NCBI GenBank assembly: GCA_023406965.1
Contig: JAEXTI010000431.1
Coordinates: 1 to 6,778, forward strand
Origin: Chloroflexota bacterium
Lineage (GTDB): Bacteria > Chloroflexota > Anaerolineae > Anaerolineales > Anaerolineaceae
Direction: 5' to 3'
Length of the DNA stretch: 6,778 nt
A program made the position numbers and the translations under genes. Below, piece by piece: positions 4,966-6,778 of this stretch (positions within the stretch are counted from its first letter, which is position 1; every line of letters begins with the position of its first letter). Under the pieces are notes generated by a model. The model did no database searches. It was not told where the DNA came from and saw only the letters and a list, made by a program, of their open reading frames with translations.

Positions 4966-6729
4966 ATGCCTACGTATAAACTATTTGATGGAAAAGTGAT
5001 TTTGCGCATCCGCAACACCATATGCGACACGCCCGAAGAACTGCTTTCGACGCGCATATTCCGGGATGTGTTCAAACGCTACATCGAGTCATTAACAAAA
5101 TCGAACTCAAAACTGCTGCGGGTGTTTGGCCCGGACAAGCACGTCACCGAAGCGGACATCGACTTGATGATTGACATGCTGAAGCTGCTGGTGAAGCTGC
5201 CGGCAGACGTGGTGCGCAAGGTGTCGACAGAGAGCGCGGTGTTCTTTGAGGACAAGGCGTTGCTGAATGATTTTGTGGAGCAGTTTTACAACTATTGGCG
5301 TTCGCTGCACCGGCTGGTGGTGTGTGAATCGATTGGCGACCGCTTTGACCAGCGCCCTTACCGGACCTTCAATGACACGGTGGAAACTTTGATGCACGTG
5401 GTGCGCAGCACCTACCGCGACTTGCAGGAGAACATTACCGGGGCGCACCCGAACATTTACCGCCAGGTGAGCGCGGGAGCGGAGATTGCCGCCATTGCCC
5501 GCCCGCTGCCGATTCCATATCCCAACACGGTGTATCGTAAGTTGAATAACATTTCGGTCACCACCCAGGTATTGATCTACCCGCCGATGATTTTTGAAAC
5601 CCCCATGAACAAACGCAGCGGCGTGTTCAAAAAGGTGGATTACAACCCGCTGGAAGATGTGCAGATCGACCCGAAAGAGTGGATGTGCTACCCGGCCAAG
5701 GTAGGCGAGTTGTTGATTCTGGTGTACTTCTCGGTGCAACTTTTTGAGTTGGGGTTCTCGCTGTCAAACTTGTTTGAGCTGGCCAATGGCTCAGAACTGG
5801 ATCGGAAACCGGATGCGGTATATATGTTCGGCGTGCCCCCGGCTGGGCCGCACGAGAAGGGCGTCAACGAGACGATTTTCTTCGACGATACCGAAAACGA
5901 ATTGATGGTAGCGACTATCCCTTGCCGGGATGAGTATGCCTATTTTGGGTACCTGAAGAAGATGATTTTGACCCTCCACAACATCATTATGCTCAAGCGG
6001 GGCCGCTTCCCTTATCATGGCGCGATGTTCCACCTGGTGCTGCGGGATAAAGGCGCGGCGACTTTCCTGGTGATGGGCGACAGCGGCGCGGGCAAATCGG
6101 AAACACTGGAAGCCATGCGGCAGATGATCCGCGACGAGGTGGAGGATTTGGTGATCATTGCCGACGATATGGGCTCGCTGGATATCGATGAGCAGGGCCG
6201 GGTGATGGGTTACGGCACCGAGATGGGGGCTTTTGTGCGCCTGGACGATCTGCAATCGGGCTACGCCTTTGGGCAGATCGACCGTACGATCATCATGAAC
6301 CCCGACCAGGTCAACGCGCGCGTGGTGCTGCCGGTGACCAAGTACGCCGAAGTGGTGCGCGGCTACCCGGTGGATTTTGTTTTATACGCCAACAATTACG
6401 ATGTGGTGGATGAAGGCCACCCGGTGATCCGCGCGTTCACTTCTGCCGAAGAGGCGCTGGATGTCTTCCGGGCGGGCGCAGTGATGAGCAAGGGCACCAC
6501 GACCACGACCGGACTGGTGAATTCATACTTTGCCAACATCTTCGGCCCGCCGGAGTATGTGCCGGAGCAAGAAGCTGCTGCCAAGCGTTTCTTCCAGGCG
6601 TTCTTTGACCAGGGCATCCTTGTAGGCGAGCTGCGCACGCAGCTTGGGGTGAGCGGGATGGAGCATTCGGGGCCGGAAGTGGCGGCGCAGGCGTTGCTGG
6701 ATGTGATTTTAAAGCGAGCCAGGCGGTAG
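4966..6729 (+). CDS. PEP carboxykinase/HPr kinase-like P-loop protein of unknown role
   Basis: A 587-residue cytoplasmic protein with no signal peptide or clear membrane segment. The C-terminal part (about 320-587) is recognisable. HGAMFH at 351-356 leads into Walker A GDSGAGKSET at 371-380, closely matching the HPr kinase consensus, followed by an acidic ADD at 399-401. Flanking text resembles ATP-type PEP carboxykinase instead: YFGYLKK at 326-332 resembles YAGEMKK of the E. coli enzyme, His356 falls near its metal-binding His, DDMGSLDIDEQGRVM at 400-414 resembles its DDEHGW stretch, and SKGTTTTTGLVNSYFANIFG at 508-527 resembles its AGTE...PTPTFSACFG loop. The HPr kinase C-terminal RGxGIINV signature is not seen. 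The N-terminal 320 residues are not recognised. It may be a PEPCK paralogue or a kinase of a small molecule or protein; ATP binding is likely, the reaction is unknown. It is followed after three bases by a probable proB. Confidence 0.8.
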   Translation: MPTYKLFDGKVILRIRNTICDTPEELLSTRIFRDVFKRYIESLTKSNSKLLRVFGPDKHVTEADIDLMIDMLKLLVKLPADVVRKVSTESAVFFEDKALLNDFVEQFYNYWRSLHRLVVCESIGDRFDQRPYRTFNDTVETLMHVVRSTYRDLQENITGAHPNIYRQVSAGAEIAAIARPLPIPYPNTVYRKLNNISVTTQVLIYPPMIFETPMNKRSGVFKKVDYNPLEDVQIDPKEWMCYPAKVGELLILVYFSVQLFELGFSLSNLFELANGSELDRKPDAVYMFGVPPAGPHEKGVNETIFFDDTENELMVATIPCRDEYAYFGYLKKMILTLHNIIMLKRGRFPYHGAMFHLVLRDKGAATFLVMGDSGAGKSETLEAMRQMIRDEVEDLVIIADDMGSLDIDEQGRVMGYGTEMGAFVRLDDLQSGYAFGQIDRTIIMNPDQVNARVVLPVTKYAEVVRGYPVDFVLYANNYDVVDEGHPVIRAFTSAEEALDVFRAGAVMSKGTTTTTGLVNSYFANIFGPPEYVPEQEAAAKRFFQAFFDQGILVGELRTQLGVSGMEHSGPEVAAQALLDVILKRARR

Positions 6730-6732
6730 ACG

Positions 6733-6778
6733 ATGGCGGCTCAAAAACGATTGGTGGTGAAGGTGGGCACGAGCACGC
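6733..6778 (+). CDS. proB: Probable glutamate 5-kinase, N-terminal fragment (cut by window edge)
   Basis: Only 15 codons are visible, reading MAAQKRLVVKVGTST. The phrase RLVVKVGTST is the characteristic opening strand and nucleotide-binding loop of glutamate 5-kinase in the amino-acid kinase family. That enzyme phosphorylates glutamate as the first step of proline synthesis in the cytoplasm. AGGCGG at 6721-6726 provides a ribosome site six bases before the ATG, inside the end of the preceding gene, and the intergenic gap is three bases, so the two genes are almost certainly co-transcribed. With so little sequence, another amino-acid kinase family member (for example a uridylate, acetylglutamate or isopentenyl phosphate kinase) cannot be excluded, but the VKVGTS wording favours ProB. 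Confidence 0.65.
   Translation, partial: MAAQKRLVVKVGTST

Noticed and set aside
5107..6255. Two minus-strand open frames opposite the P-loop protein
   Set aside because: They are low-complexity, His/Val/Gln-rich products mirroring the codon bias of the forward gene, whose motifs are clear.
1..6778. Mobile elements, CRISPR arrays, tRNA genes or phage genes
   Set aside because: No direct-repeat arrays, transposase or integrase motifs, or tRNA-like cloverleaf were seen; the genes are tightly packed housekeeping and transport genes on one strand.

Overview
The window is a moderately GC-rich bacterial chromosome segment in which every gene lies on the + strand. It holds seven gene starts: six complete genes and one truncated at the right edge. 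There is no sign of mobile DNA, CRISPR, tRNA or rRNA. The gene style fits an anaerobic, heterotrophic, environmental lineage, possibly Chloroflexota/Anaerolineae: a lipoprotein-type binding protein opening with a GCLGSA-like mature end, a eukaryote-like citrate synthase, and a PEPCK/HPr-kinase-like protein beside a glutamate 5-kinase start. This taxonomic guess comes from general resemblance only.

Region 1 (about 56-2601) is a complete polar amino-acid type ABC importer. It consists of a lipoprotein substrate-binding protein, a single permease and an ATPase. A perfect 15-bp stem-loop lies between the binding-protein and permease genes. The permease and ATPase genes overlap by ATGA.

Region 2 (2602-4881) begins with a 173-bp regulatory gap that carries the best promoter in the window (TTGCAT, 17 bp, TATAAT) with short palindromes on both sides of it. 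It drives an IclR-family regulator and, one base after its stop codon, a citrate synthase closely resembling the mitochondrial enzyme, with all catalytic residues in place. A nested hairpin followed by a T-rich run then looks like an intrinsic terminator.

Region 3 (4953-6778) starts directly after that terminator with a strong ribosome binding site. It encodes a 587-residue P-loop protein whose C-terminal half mixes HPr kinase and ATP-type PEP carboxykinase features. Three bases after its stop comes the start of a probable glutamate 5-kinase gene (proB), which is cut by the window edge.

Read together, the genes suggest a locus around amino-acid uptake and the oxaloacetate/citrate/glutamate/proline node. 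The importer may bring in an amino acid, citrate synthase feeds carbon toward 2-oxoglutarate and glutamate, and proB opens proline synthesis. The PEPCK/HprK-like protein is the most poorly understood member and the main point of interest. The functional link between the three blocks is inference from adjacency.
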